A stretch of DNA of 64,000 nucleotides from Isoetes taiwanensis (lineage: Eukaryota; Streptophyta; Lycopodiopsida; Isoetales; Isoetaceae), in the NCBI GenBank assembly GCA_021234155.1, contig JAJEKV010000015.1, positions 3,508,852-3,572,851 on the forward strand. The letters run 5' to 3'. Under the pieces are notes generated by a model. The model was not told where the DNA came from, did not search any database, and saw nothing but the letters and a program-made list of their open reading frames with translations. The translations under genes and the position numbers were made by a program. Of this stretch, positions 45,151 to 57,495 are shown one piece after another. Numbering within the stretch: the stretch's first letter is position 1; each line of letters starts with the position of its first letter.

Positions 45151-45657
45151 AGGTATGTTGATTGCTCTTTTGGAAGGGAGGATGACAAGGGGAGACCTTT
45201 TTGGATAGCCAAAGTACTTGACACAATCAAAGAGGAAGGCCTGGTGACTAAACTCAAGATTCATTGGCTTGCTACACGTTCAGAAAATGCTTTTGAAGGT
45301 AGGTATGAGCTAGAAATGAGAAGTCAAGGAAAGGGCAAAAAGGCCAAGAAAGTTGGATGTAGGAATGAGCTAGACTTACGACAAGTGAGTATTCTGTGCT
45401 ATGATTTCAAATTGAAATCAGACAATCGTTTACGCCAGAGAACAATCAACTTGCTTAAGAAGGCTTGTAACTACGAAGAAGAAGATGAAGAAGAGGTTGG
45501 GAATGCTTCACCGTCTGTTGATAGGGATGAGGAAGATAACTCAAGCACTTCCTCAAGTGACAGTGAAAGAAGTGAAACTGACGAAGATGACATAAACGAG
45601 CATGAAGATGTCTTGGATCCCTCTCTCATCACTCCTCACACTTTTGCACATAACTGA
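45150..45657 (+). CDS. Transposase C-terminal exon: chromo/BAH-like and acidic tail
   Basis: Upstream of the Met at 45244 the frame reads DCSFGREDDKGRPFWIAKVL, then DTIKEEGLVTKLKIHWLATR. The PFWIAKVL...KIHW pattern is like the small beta-barrel (chromo/BAH/Tudor-type) modules that read chromatin or tether transposases. A basic segment (KGKKAKKVGCR) and a Ser/Asp/Glu-rich tail follow, ending at 45657. The fold assignment is tentative. Confidence 0.55.
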
Positions 45658-45949
45658 GTCTTAGGAAAAAGAAGTAAATTTTGAATGTGAATATGAAGAT
45701 TTTATCTTCAATTTTGAAAATACTACTATTTCAGCTGTAAACTTCACTTCGATTTTTGGTTAAAATTTGTGTTCTCTTAAATTAGAGGTTTGCTCCAAAA
45801 AGATAATTCAGGCAAATTATAATTGCTAAAAAAAGTGTCACTTTGACATAGTCAATTCTCTATTTGGAGAAAAAAATTGGTGTTTTTGGGGGGGTCAAAA
45901 TACATTTTTATGCCCCTTTTTTTACCACCTCATTTTAGCCATTTTTTAC

Positions 45950-46029
45950 AGAAAAATAGGGAATCTTCAAGGAATATTCCTTTTACTCCCGTTTCAATGA
46001 TTTGCTCCCGTTTCAAATGCAATCTTGTT
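45950..46029 (-). repeat. Right terminal inverted repeat
   Basis: On the minus strand: AACAAGATTGCATTTGAAAC, GGGAGCAAATCATT, GAAACGGGAGTAAAAGGAAT. Two GAAACGGGAG direct repeats 19 bases apart are followed by GATTCCC. The inner element's ends have the same architecture with GAAACGCACT. Confidence 0.8.
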
Positions 46030-46033
46030 TATG

Positions 46034-46506
46034 GTTCTTTTATGCCATTGTTGCTAGTGAATATAAGGGCTTGGCAAATCAAGACATTGGATGTGCTAGT
46101 TTTGAGACTTTTTTATGCTCTCTTGCGTAGAACACATACAAAACTTTTCATCTTTGTATTTAGCAAATAATAGAAATCATTACTTGATCTCCTTCTTTTG
46201 TTTGTTTTGCATGGTTCAACATCTCCTATATGTGAAACTATCATTGGTATTCTAAAGTGCAAAATCTCCAACAATTTGACATCAACAGACTATTACTTAT
46301 AATGAAAGCTAAATATGTACACCCTTGCTAAACTCCACACACCACATCAATGTTGAGCTATATGTGAAATCTTAGCTATAAGCAGACACATGTTTCGCAT
46401 GTATGACAAACAAACAAATTAAACAAACACTTATTTCTATATTTATACATCCTTGCCTACTAACATGTTGTAGCTAAAGCAGCGCAATGCCGAGCACCAT
46501 TACTAG
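46034..46506 (+). mobile_element. Right part of a Helitron-like element (H3) with intact 3' end
   Basis: It ends with an imperfect hairpin around GCGCAATGCCGAGC, then ACCATTA and CTAG at 46503-46506, followed by T. The pattern is related to H1/H2 ends. It matches 63407-63890 in inverted orientation, and the 10.3-kb transposon is inserted in it. The 5' terminus is not identified. Confidence 0.6.
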
Positions 46507-46680
46507 TAGATAGTAGAGTTAAACTACATGTTTATTGAATTGGAGGGTGGAAATTTTGTTGCATGAAAAAAGTCTCAAAAGTTGCACATGTGGTGTCTTG
46601 ATTATCAAGTCCAAACATTTACTAGCAACAATGGCACAAAAGAACCATAATACAAGCCATGTATTATCTCTTTCTGAAAC
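46507..46680 (+). repeat. Flank duplicated in inverted orientation at 63190-63406
   Basis: Sequence to the right of the H3 terminus (TAGATAGTAGAGTTAAACTA...) is the reverse complement of 63190-63406, with a small deletion. H3 and H4 are therefore two copies of one larger block, not independent insertions. Confidence 0.7.
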
Positions 46681-47607
46681 GGACCTAGCCCCTTGGCCTA
46701 GGCCGTCGCACTAAATAACGCGAATAGAGACAATCAAATCGTGAACTTTCATTGATCAAGTTTGGTTACAATCAAATCGTTTACATATATAGGCCCAAGG
46801 CCACACATGCTTGAAAAAAAACTCACATTGCTCCCATATCACAATACACCCTCATAATATACAGAAAACCCCAAGGCCACCCCGTCACCCATGCCTAATT
46901 GGCCTTTTGATCTTCCCCTCCTCCGGAGTGGCCCAGGAGTCCTGAGCTACCCTCGGGAAGACTCTCCATCCGTCTCTCGGGTCTTGGGCCTCAATGCTGG
47001 TTGCCTTTGCGCGCATAATACAACTCCCCTAAACAAAGATATTAGGATCTAAAACTGACTTCGCTCCTTGAACATTAAGGCCCAGCTCGGCCGGTCTCGT
47101 TGAACCACCGGGTAATAAAAGAGTCTAGGTCCAACACAATGGTGGCTTGGGCGTGCCATCTTACAACACAACAAACATCCTGGTTAGTCCACAAGGACTA
47201 AGTGGGGAGGACATTGGGATCATCACATTCATGCATAACAATAAAAATAACAATATCATGATTTACAGGTGCGTTGATACTCCCACAAGGTTAGTATATT
47301 ATATGACTACCATTTTCCATGCATACTATCATGGCGTAATCCTTGGGTGGCGACCCCAATGAGACCACTCTCTCCATCTGGATCTGGGTTTAACTCATCC
47401 GTCGGGCCATAAAAGCGCGGATCTTGGAGTTACGGCCACCCCACCCTCAGAAGGTGGGCGTTGAATGCAAATGCACAACATTCTTGATACAAGTGCACTA
47501 CATCCATAATACCATCTCGGATACATAATACAATTCCGTAAAAGGTGCCCCCATACCCCATTCATACTTATAGAGCAATCTTAAATGCACACATAGACAT
47601 CCCATGT
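46681..47607. other. GC-richer repeat DNA, nothing assigned
   Basis: A change in composition from the AT-rich flank. Short frames on both strands without homology. It is probably the outer part of a decayed LTR element whose direct repeat follows. Confidence 0.4.
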
Positions 47608-49262
47608 GGCGTCCCCTACTCATATCCTCGGTGCACTTGCAGGGGTATGCAACAGGGATTCATCCCCATACCAGCTCCATGCGTCTGAGGGCCCTCCGTC
47701 TCACTTTGCAGCCTTGAAGAGTTCGATTGGGAAGAATGAAGGGTCATTTTCCTGCCTTCCCTCGGGGCCTACCTAGCTGCGGAAGCGTAAACATACATGT
47801 CGATTTAGTACATACATCAACATCATATGACCATCACGAAGGATGGTCCTCCACATATCTGCATAGACAAAGATCGGCACATCACATAGGGAATCCCTAC
47901 CCAAGGCTGGAACCACGGGGATGGGTGACAAGCTTGGAGTCTCGGAGTTCATTCGAGACGAGAATCATGACAATGGATTTGGGCGGCATAAAACATGGCA
48001 TTGGGTTGTCCCTCCATCCGCCCCCACATTGCACACTTTGCGGTAAGAATTTTGAAAAGTGTTGGGACTGGCCTTAACCCGCCCGGATGCATAGCCAAAG
48101 GGCTATTCACGGGTTTCATCTTCCCAGTTCGATGGGGCGGGAAGGAATCACCCCTCCGAGATCTACATGCTGACTCAAGGTGACTAGAGGGCCACTTTGC
48201 CGTGTTATTGAACCCAGCGGAAAGTGTACACCACTTCCGCGGTGTCGAGTCCATGCCTCACCGCGCTTTTCGGTGGTGAGCCATCGGTTCACAATCACAA
48301 TGATCCCGGTAGGCCTTACACACCCGGGGATGGTTCAAAAGTCGAGAACATGAACCTCCTTCTTAGCGATCTGGCCCTTCACCCACAACTTTGGTGTGGT
48401 TCTTGTACGGGCGAGAAACTTCTGATTGTGCTAGAGGCTACTCTAGGAGCATCAACTACAAAGCTTTAGGTCTCTACCCCCTTCCCAATACAAGGGAGTT
48501 CATAGAGATACATCATCCATATACTTCACTTCAGAGAACTAAAGAACTAGATCTAATCTACATCATAGAGTTAGGTTCTTTTGGTTAGAATCTACTATCT
48601 AGAGATCTAGAGGGGCTGCTATGGGCAATTTAAGAGGCTAAACCTCTTGATTCGATGGCTGAAATGGGGTTTAGACTATTAAATTCACCCTAAATCCCGA
48701 TCCTTGAGTTGCTCCTCACGACTGAGTTCGACCATCTGGCTGAAATGCTTTCGAACCAAGGGAAACTAATGGTGCAATTCTCTCAGGATCTGGGGATGCG
48801 GTTTTGGCTCTTGAGGCGGCCAAAGCAGAGCTCTAAAACCCTAGAAGCGAAAATGGGCAAGTTAGGGCTCTCCACCTTAAATAGACAAGGGGGTTGGGCT
48901 AGGGTTTCCAATTATCCCTTTGGGCATGTGGGATAATTGGGAATGGAGCCACTGCCATTAATGACTATGTGGCAAAAAGTGCCCACATGGGAAGGTGTGC
49001 CCACATTAATGTGCATATTGGCAAATGTGCACATTAATTACACAGGTATAGCCCACTTGGCACCAAGTGTCCACATGGGAAAATGTGCACCTAGATAAAT
49101 GTGCACATGGTTAAATGTGCACATTAATTAATGCACACTCATGCGAGGTTGCCCCAGGGGCTACCCACTTGGCTACGCGTCGGCGTTACCGTCGGTCGGG
49201 ATGGCGTGTGCGGCGTGGCGAGGCGATGCGGTATAGATCACAGGGACCCGTATCTTTGTCTT
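47608..49262 (+). repeat. 1.6-kb direct repeat, left copy (LTR-like)
   Basis: Aligns with 57496-59150 (for example GGTCATTTTCCTGCC, TCCACATATCTGCATAGACA, AGGGTTTCCAATTATCCC and TTGGCACCAAGTGTCCACAT). The 3' part has GTGCACATTAAT repeats (48960-49140). The spacing of about 8.2 kb between repeat ends suggests LTRs of a large element, but no TG..CA ends, target duplication or primer site could be fixed. Confidence 0.65.
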
Positions 49263-49364
49263 TGAAACGTCATTCTCTCCCTGAAATGATCTTTGTCGAC
49301 GTCATGGGGATCTCCACCTTGGAATCTTCTAACACGCAATCAACACGATGCATGCGATATACTA

Positions 49365-49890
49365 CTATAATACTTACATTTATTAAGATTACCTTAAGGT
49401 AATATTTTTAAAAAACATTATTACGCCCTTACATTATCAAATAACTTGTCAATTCGTAACTTCTATTAAACAAGGTACTTATTAGTCTCCGTTTTCACAA
49501 CATTTTGCTTTATCACAATTTAACACTTTCATATACAATTATTACTTAAGGTACTCTTCATTCCTTGCAACACATTCCAACAAAATTTGTGTTGCAAGTC
49601 TTACCTATAAAATCCTGCATTAATTTTATAATATCTATAATTACATACTTACTATCTTAATTATTAGAATTACTCTAAGGTAATGTTTAAGACACATTCT
49701 TGTACTATTTCATTATCCAATTAACTTATCACATCATAACTTAATCCACATAAGGTAATTATTAACCTTACTTAATACAACATTTAAGTTTATCAAAGTT
49801 TATCAATTTCATACCAAATTTACACTTCTAAGGTACTCTTCATCCCTTGCAACACATTATAACAAAATTTGTGTTGCAAGCCTTCCGTTA
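49365..49890 (+). repeat. Tandem duplication of about 260-290 bases
   Basis: The blocks 49365-49610 and 49655-49890 share ATTA.CTTAAGGTAAT, CTAAGGTACTCTTCAT and TTGCAACACATT.CAACAAAA. Divergence is moderate. Another TACC.TAAGGTAAT motif recurs near 50495. Confidence 0.65.
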
Positions 49891-49899
49891 TTCGACCTC

Positions 49900-52800
49900 C
49901 TTGCCCTCCCGGAGCGCTCTATTGGCCCCTGTAATTAGACACTACCTATTATTACCCATTAATAAAATTTTGGTTATATGGTGACCACCCCACCTATCTA
50001 CATGGATGCATGGCTAATCTCCCGTGGGAAAGAGGTGAATCTTCCATTATGGCCGTGGAGGCGGTACCCTATATGCCTATATGCAGCTCATGCCTACACC
50101 CTAGTTGCCCGGTGGAGGATAGGTCCTTCCGTGTATGTGAAGGTGAAGGCGATTCCTCCTATCAAAGCATATATGGGGCTAGAGGTGCTTTTCCCTATCA
50201 AGCATCTCTCAATGACCTCCTTTCTCTCCGAGGTGGTCTACTTAAATGGGGCAGTAGACTTTCTAATCTACCTTCCACTTTCGTCCAAGCGGTCGGTCAT
50301 GCCTACATTGACATTACACCCGCGCCCTAGAGATCACCGTAGTGGTCCCATCATCGGTAAATCGCATGCAACTCATACGGCATAGGTTGCATGCGTGGAT
50401 TAATCTTAACTACACATGAAACTAATCTAAACACCAATGGGACATGCCCGAGCCAATTTTACTGGCTCCTTTAATGCATGTGATTAACATAATTACCCTA
50501 AGGTAATCTTTATGAATTAACATTATCATAGTATCGGGATACATTACTTCCGATAGTACAATTATATTTACTCTAAGCTTTGCAATATTTAACGACTTTT
50601 AGATCGCCACGATTATTTAAACAATAACTCGATTTAGACCTATTGTACATAGACAAGGTTTTAATTATCATACACAAAAGAATTAGATGTGCTTCTTATT
50701 CTCTTCCACAGGTCCTACATTACCCTTGGGAAGTATATCCCTAAGATGCACTTAAGTATATCTGAATTCTATTTTCTATTTATATTTATAAGGACCCGAG
50801 GTCATATAGCTATCCTTGGAAGGAATTGCATCCTTGCGAAGGATTAATTAACATGCTACCTCACATTATTGTTGTTATTTAACTTATTTTCCTATGATAC
50901 ATATACATACGGCAATTTCTATCCAGTTATTAGGATCTATATTTAACTTATCAATAAGACACATTACAGCTTATAATACATGCGCACACCTTACCTAAGG
51001 CTAGAACGCATCCACCCATTGAGCCGGCGTCGAGTAGTTTGGAGATGACTTGGTCGTTGCATTGCTCCCATGGTTTTGCTCCACCTCGTTGGTGTAGTTA
51101 GCTATCGTGTAATGGGTCTGCGCCGTTGAAGGCCTCCCGAGCACTAAGGTATCTATCTATCTTACGGCTCTATTAAGCCCGGTCAATTCGATGCAAATGT
51201 ACGTTCAATCATAGGATTGAGCTCTCCCACTTTCTTCGAAAAGAAAATGGTCACACCCCTTCAATGGCGTTATGCATAGCGTCATATCTATTCTCTCCCC
51301 CTTAAGGGTTATACGCTTCTTACTTAGCGCATTACTTTACTAGCCTTAGCTAACATATATAACCATCTAAGATGGATGCACATATTATGTTATCATTTAT
51401 TTCAATATAGTTATGGGTTACCTACTTAGTTAGAACAATTCTAAACCACATGGTTTTGTCATGACGACAATTCCTTTTGGCTCAAAAGACTATTTGATTA
51501 CTATAATTCTTATTTTAGATATACCTTACATGTACTATTCTTTTATTATTCTAGAGATTCCCCCTTTCTTAGCTATTTAAACTCTTGGAATATTCCTACC
51601 AATCGAATTGATGTCATCGTAACAAGTTGGCCGGACTTGTTAGATTACATCTTTTCTTTTGGTTGGATTATTCTTTTGGAGGTACTAGATTTATACATGG
51701 TCAACAATTATCCTAGTAATGATTCCTTCTTAGCGAGGAGATCAATCTCACCAAGTGGTTTCAATACATTGGATGTTTGTTAACAATCGTGTATAATTAT
51801 AGTTACTCCTATGCATTTCTTTCCCAATCTTGACGCTTAGCTCAATATTGGGGCGATCCTTTCGAAGAGTATCTGGGAAATGCCTTCTAATCCCAATATG
51901 GATGTTCACGTCCATACATTTTAACCTACTAGGCCCCATGGCCTTAGGTGCTTGAGCTTCGCTAGAAGCTCATCCACTTTCGTTACTGCTTGCTTGAAGT
52001 AGCAAGTGGCGTTCTTCCCGTCGCTCGATGCTTCCGGTCTCGCCTTGGCGGTGGATGCTCTTTGATGTAGAGTTGACTTTGTTAAGCTAGAAGCCTCTCA
52101 TTGCTGGTGGCTTGATGGTGTAGTTGATCACTTGAAATCTTGCATGCCGCTTTTCAAATGCCTTGAAGGTGGCGTTGAAAGAGATCTTTCATCTTGAACT
52201 CTTTGTCTTGGCGGTAAAGGCGACTCACACAATTATTGTTTCTTCGACTCCATCGATGTCTCATCGTCGAGTCCTCTTGTCGTTATCGTGTTGCCCAAGA
52301 GTGTTGGCGATGTTGATTGCTTCACCCCGCAACTTGCATGACATCTCTTCCTTTGATCTGTTCTGCTATGGGAGGGAAGGAATAACATGGGAACTATACA
52401 TGCAAAATATATAGCTTACATAATTACAATTACTACTAGAGCTATTAGGTCCCCTTGTGCCTCCCTTGAGTTGCACACCTACTCATGGTAATGTCATGGT
52501 GTTTCTCCCGGTGCAATGGTGTTGACGATCTATATCCTCCTATTTGTATGTCAGCTCGTGCTCCGGGGTAACTCATTGATATACTTGGGCTCTCCAATGT
52601 TTGTCGGCTATGGCACAACACGCTTTGCTTCACATTATAACTAAAGGTGTGCTGGTCGTTGATGCTTCGACATTTCGGTCTGCTTCCTGATCCTGTTCTT
52701 GGGCGGTAGTTTGTCCCCCTTCATGATACTTGAAGCTATTTGGAGGCAAGTCTCTTGAGGTGTCTTGGCGCTTTCTTTGGCTATACTCCTCTGGAATTGT

Positions 52801-53297
52801 TTTCTTACTGTTGTTCTTTGAATCATCCATCCTTGGATTCACCAAGTTGCATGCAAATCCGCGTGCAAGTTATCGGCTCGCCTCGCCTCACCTAATTGCT
52901 TCTCCATCGAGCTTCCAAACTTCCTTGTTTGATCCCCTCGATCACATGGCTTGGACGTTGTCACATTCCACAGTGCTATGCCATCTTCTTGTCTTGAGGT
53001 ACCTTCCGGTGACTTTGATTGTGCTTTCGTCGGTCTTGATCCTCCACATTTGCCTCTAGGGAGCTCGTGGAAGAAGTCGGTTGCTAGCACTTCTCCAGCT
53101 TTCGATTCACGACCTTTGTCCCTCTGTGCATGTCGGTCTCTCACGGCAAGTAAGGCATCCCAAGCTCTCCTCTATCTTTTTGGCTATATGTTGTCGGGGT
53201 GATGGATCCTTATATCCATGCGGCTTGACCCTTGAGTTGAAGAAGTACTTGCCTTAGATATACTCTTGTCGTTGAATAGCACAGCTATTATCTTGAA

Positions 53298-53300
<3 letters not shown>
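49900..53300. other. Region without recognised genes
   Basis: Overlapping frames on both strands (for example 49978-50385 and 50010-50330) in a GC-richer block, then AT-rich sequence to 51000, then sequence whose minus strand has a biased, Lys/Glu/Ser-rich reading. The minus-strand frames are repeatedly broken. It could be the decayed gag-like interior of a large non-autonomous retroelement flanked by the 47608/57496 repeats. No protease, RT or integrase motif was found. Confidence 0.4.

Positions 53301-53343
<43 letters not shown>
53301..53343 (+). repeat. 43-base poly-T tract
   Basis: An uninterrupted run of T, or poly-A on the minus strand. It could be the A tail of a minus-strand retroposon or simple slippage; no target duplication could be assigned. 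Confidence 0.9.
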
Positions 53344-53344
<1 letters not shown>

Positions 53345-56200
53345 AAGGTGCTTGATTTGCTATCCTTGTCGTTAAGGTGTCGAATGCTTCTACCTTGGGC
53401 ATTTGGCGTTGCCACATGCCGGAGATATGATCAACTTCTTCTCTTCCAATTCTTGGTGGAGTACACAGCGAAGCCATCACCCTAGTTGTTGGGTATGTCT
53501 CCTCGTCGCGGTGCCATTAAGTAAGTGCATCTCCATCTAATCGTGTGTCATAGCGCATCACCTATATTACCACAAGGTGGAATTATGGTCGTCGAGATGT
53601 TGCCTTCTTAGTTGGCTCGTTGATGTCGGGTCATTCCTCCTTCTATTGTTGAGGCCACTCGTCTCATAAGTTCGTCAAGTCTTTTGCTCTTTGCTACAAG
53701 GGTAGTGTTGCATGCAGCGATGTCCTTGATGCCAGCGTTGATGATCTTCACATGATGATGTTGTCTCTTATCCCCGACATTGGGTGGACCGAGCGGTCTT
53801 CTACTTGAGGGCACTTCGAAGTGTTTGGAGTCGAAGGTTTGCTTGGCCTCCGGTGGATTTCTCCCTCGTTACTTGCTCTTCCATTTTGATCTTGGGCTAT
53901 AGTTGTGCTTCCTTGCCCGTCCTTTGGTAGTCGAAGGAAGGAGCTTCCCAATCTAAAGCTAAATCAAGTAAAACATGAAATTTGTAAACTCATGTTTCTC
54001 CACTATATCTGTGAACACCGGAGATATACAATAGACATATCACGCATTTACATTGGGATTTTAATTCATCCACTTTTGCAAAACAACTCGAAGATCTACC
54101 TAATTATTTATACTCCTTTAGGGTTTTTCCCTCCTCGATCGCGTTTGATTCTTGGTTTTGCGCATCTTGTTCGTTCTAGTTGACTCCGGGATTCCTTGAG
54201 ATCTTTGCTACTATTGTTAAACTTCATATAAAATCGAGTTAATTAATCCAAGTTCTGCGAAGAGTGTTACGTCGATGTGATCCCTTGAAAAGATGCTCCT
54301 CCTTAATGTGTATGTCCGTCGTGGAATCGGTGGCTACTCAAAACGTCCCTACATGCGATGTGTCGTTTGCAAGATTGCTGATGTCGCGGTGCCATTGATC
54401 TCTTGAGTAGGGTCACACGGCTGTTCGCGATTTAGGGCATTCTTGAATGTCTTGAAACTCGAGATCGTGTGATGGATAGGCGAGGCATTGTCATTCCTCG
54501 CGGGTTGAATTTCCCGGTCGACTCACGATTTGCTTGGGCTTTGCTTCATTCGAGGTGCCTCTCCACTGGAAGTGTGGTCATCTCTATTGCCCCTACCATG
54601 GCTCCCTTCTGGTAGCCTTTGCATGATTTGTACTTCTGGCTAGGTGGTCTCCTCGCGCTGGGTCCTATCCATTTGAGTCTTGCACTCCTTGGTGGCGTAG
54701 TAAAGCCGTCCCTTCATTAGTTTTCTAGGTGTTCTTGGGTCCAAAATTCTTGTTTGGCGGAATATTCTCCTCCTTGATCTTGCCCTAAAGATGTGATATA
54801 GGCCTTTGAGTGGGAGATGTTCCTTGATATCGTCTCCTCCCCCTCATGGTCTCCTACTTTTTGGAGCAGATGAAAGTTCTCTGCTTGGTGCAAGGTAGGA
54901 AGCTTGTCTGATTAACCTTAGGTGCTTTGTTGTTGCTTAGCTTGGTTGCTCCTTTTGTTGGCGTTGCATGATATTAAGCGAGCTGGCGGCCTGCAAGGTC
55001 GTGGTGGTCTTCCCTCCGGTTTCTATCTCGCTCACGTGTCGCCATGACTTCTCTCCTCGACGGAAGATTATGCCCTCTGGCCCTAGCTCGTGATGCTAAC
55101 GCGGCATCGATGTCTAACGTCTTCCACACCTATGTTTTGGTGTCTTTGCGTTCTTCCATTTGAAACTCATGTCGCGTCGAGTTGGTGAAGGCGTCGAGAT
55201 CCTCTTTTCGATGTGAGCTTCGTGGGCGTGGTAGCATCTGAGAGGTTGCCAAATATTCTTCCCATTTGATGAATTTGATGGTAGGCGGTGTGGTGTCTGT
55301 TCTACTTTCGTTTGTCGGTTGAGGTGTTTGTCGTTGTGCTTCCCTCTCTTTGGGCACGCCTTTTGGGTCTCCTCTCCTTATGCGTGCGTACATCAGGTGG
55401 GACCTTGATGTCTTCAAAGTTGCGCCTTCTAGCTCTTCGTAGCTCGGCCCCATACTTTGCCGAAAGCAACTCTCGTATATCCTAGAGTCTAAGGGTCTAC
55501 TTGAAAGGCTCTCCTACAACATTTTAGGCTCTATAAGCAAGCAAGATGGCTCGGCAAAATTCCCGAGACATATCTATAATCTACAAGTCTATGGACATTA
55601 GGGCGGTGGTATGGCATGACATGAGGGTTGTTTTGCAAGACCTCCATGATGTTTGAGGCATACTCTAAGGTCCTAGCAAAGTTGGTTTGGGGGGTCCAAT
55701 CTCTACACATGGAGTGACTTGGGCAGCTCTAGACTCTAGCTCCTTTCTAGGTATCCCAGCAATAGGGAGTGTCAATGTGGCTGCTATATAAGTCAAACTC
55801 TATTAGAAGGGCCGCAGAATTAGGTCGTGGGTTTACGCCTTGGGCATGAGCAGAGGTGATGTACGAAGAGTTGGACTTGGGTTGCTATGCTGAGGTCTAG
55901 ATGACTATAACAAAAGGGTGTTCTTGGGCACTTCTATCTAGGAGTAAGGCATCAGATTTGAGCCGAGAGCAATACTTACTAATGAGAGCTACTAATGGGG
56001 TATGCTTCTATCTCTACAACAAACCACGGTTTGGAAAAGACAATTCAAGGGTTTGAGCAATTTTGGTCATTTTGAGATGGGGTTTGACATTTCTATCCTA
56101 ATTTGAGGTCATAAATGGATTCTAGGCTGTCTAACGGTCCTAACGCAACAAATTTCAGGCGATTTGGAGCTCTGCAGCTCAAGTTATGGAGGTTCAAAAT
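53344..56200 (-). other. Degenerate minus-strand reading, unassigned
   Basis: Minus-strand frames at 53608-53814 (EVPSSRRPLGPPNVGDKRQ-like, charged) and 55130-55453 (charged, Arg-rich, with IKFIKWEEYLATSQML) look like remnants of one low-conservation protein, consistent with a retroelement gag. No zinc knuckle or catalytic motif is visible. Many stops. Confidence 0.35.
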
Positions 56201-56209
56201 TTGGAGGTC

Positions 56210-57300
56210 TCACACATTGCGCCCAGCCCGAAAATGAGATTTTCATTATCTGTCCTGGCGCGACGTGTGAGACATTGGCTCAAAATGGGTTAAACTTGTC
56301 CAATTTGGGTGATATAAGGGTCTAATCCTACTTATCTCGTCGAGTTAGGCAGAATGGACCCCTTATTTGGTCGATTTGGAGCAGTTTTGGGCACTTTGGG
56401 GCATGGTCTCCGGTGAAGGTCTCACCGTTGCTGCCGGCACCGATAATGAACTTTTCATTTTCTGTCCTGGCGCGATGTGTGAGACATCCTCTCAAATTGG
56501 CCTAGGGTGTCTGTTTTGACAAACAAAAGCTAAAACTTACTAAATCAACTTAATTAAGTAACTTTATACACTTATAATTTACTCTAAAACACTTTGTATT
56601 AAAACCAAATTTTATCATTTACTTAAATTAATAAGGCTCGCTTTTGATATGACCAGGCTAAGTGCATATCTTTCTTCATTAGAGTTACTCCCTTGGCGTG
56701 TGTATCGCAGGCCGCTGTGAGTCTTCAAAAAAGGTTGATCCGCATACGCTCTCTACTTCTTGACCCTTGGCCTCCCGCCTCGCTCGCCCTCTCCTCTTCT
56801 TGTTTCCTTCGGCCTCCTTGGCCTCTGGCTGTTTCGCCTTGTCGAGGAAGTCGAGCATTCTGTTTGGTGCGCGTCATGTCGATCGGAGTCTTGGTGTCTA
56901 TCGAGATGCTGTCTCTATCTAGCTTAAGGGTCTTGGTTCTAAGTCTAAGGCCTGGCAATTAATATTATCCAACATTATTAAAGCTTAAATCTAATTAAGA
57001 ATTATAATTCAAACACAAACGATGCCCGTTCTCAGTGGTTGGCACGGGGGGGTTTGGGGGGGTTCAACCCTGTGGGTGGGAGGTTCAATTCTTGCTATTG
57101 TGGGAATTCTTTTAAGATGAGGTTTAAATAGATTGGAAAGCTAATCTAGCTAATTCCTAGGCTGAAATTCGAATTACTAAGTTACTTTTCTAAAGTTTTT
57201 TGACTTTTTTAACTGTTTTCAGATCAATGTCTCACACGTTGCGCCCAGGCATGTTTCGAGATGTTCAAAATCTGTCCTGGCGCGACGTGTGAGACCATCC
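56210..57300. repeat. Three hairpins built on CTGGCGCGAYGTGTGAGAC
   Basis: At 56210-56275, 56423-56485 and 57228-57297 a GTCTCACACRTTGCGCCCAG-like arm is followed after 20-30 bases by its approximate complement within TCTGTCCTGGCGCGACGTGT. The second arm is the best conserved. In the second occurrence the first arm has diverged. Stem-loops of this kind may be transposon parts or small-RNA precursors (inference). Confidence 0.7.
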
Positions 57301-57495
57301 TATTTGGCCCACTAATTTTTGTCTTCAACTGTTACTAATTCACTTTAACTGTTACTAATTCACTTTAACTGTTACTAGCTTAGCATATACTACAAAAATG
57401 AGGTTTGAGGATCCTATCAAGTTAGTACTACTGGGAGCATGGTCAGTGCTTTGCTCTTGGTCTCCAAGAACATTGCTCGATACCACCGCGGACGT

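Larger units (their letters stand above)
42470..45657 (+). pseudogene. DDE-like transposase gene of the 10.3-kb element
   Basis: The likely start is ATG 42470, just right of the nested element. The N terminus has five SRLPPPF-type repeats with a one-base frameshift near 42685. A conserved region with C..C and H motifs follows (CCSLGCISKFNMAKLRAIRD, CQKCFMVVHHLG). A GTAAGT donor is at 43902 and an AG acceptor at 43967, but the phases disagree by one. The core is VVIDGMDQKKTTLPHF, then YLQLDNTTRENKN, then LLVGHTHDQIDQMFS, giving plausible acidic catalytic residues. I believe this is the family annotated as DUF7869-type (from memory). Stops at 44294 (TAG) and 44406 (TAA), with a shift, break it. 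The C-terminal exon is 45244-45657. Confidence 0.78.
35691..46029. mobile_element. 10.3-kb TIR DNA transposon with transposase and ParB-methyltransferase genes
   Basis: The left terminus is AACAAGGTTGCATTTAAAAC and the right terminus (reverse complement) AACAAGATTGCATTTGAAAC. The similarity extends through CGGGAG and a GATTCCC motif for 60 bases or more. A TATG duplication flanks it (35687-35690, 46030-46033). The flanks join into a sequence found uninterrupted near 63840-63910 on the minus strand, so the boundaries are internally supported. It carries two divergent genes, an inner element (40292-42465) and palindrome arrays. The superfamily is not certain; the transposase has the IDGMDQ/GHTHDQIDQ-type core. 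Internal stops suggest this copy is dead. Confidence 0.88.

Noticed and set aside
45877-46170. 97-codon frame at the right end of the 10.3-kb transposon
   Set aside because: It crosses the TIR and target duplication into the flank, so it is chance.
53184-53480. Poly-Lys frame
   Set aside because: Caused by the 43-base poly-T tract read on the minus strand.
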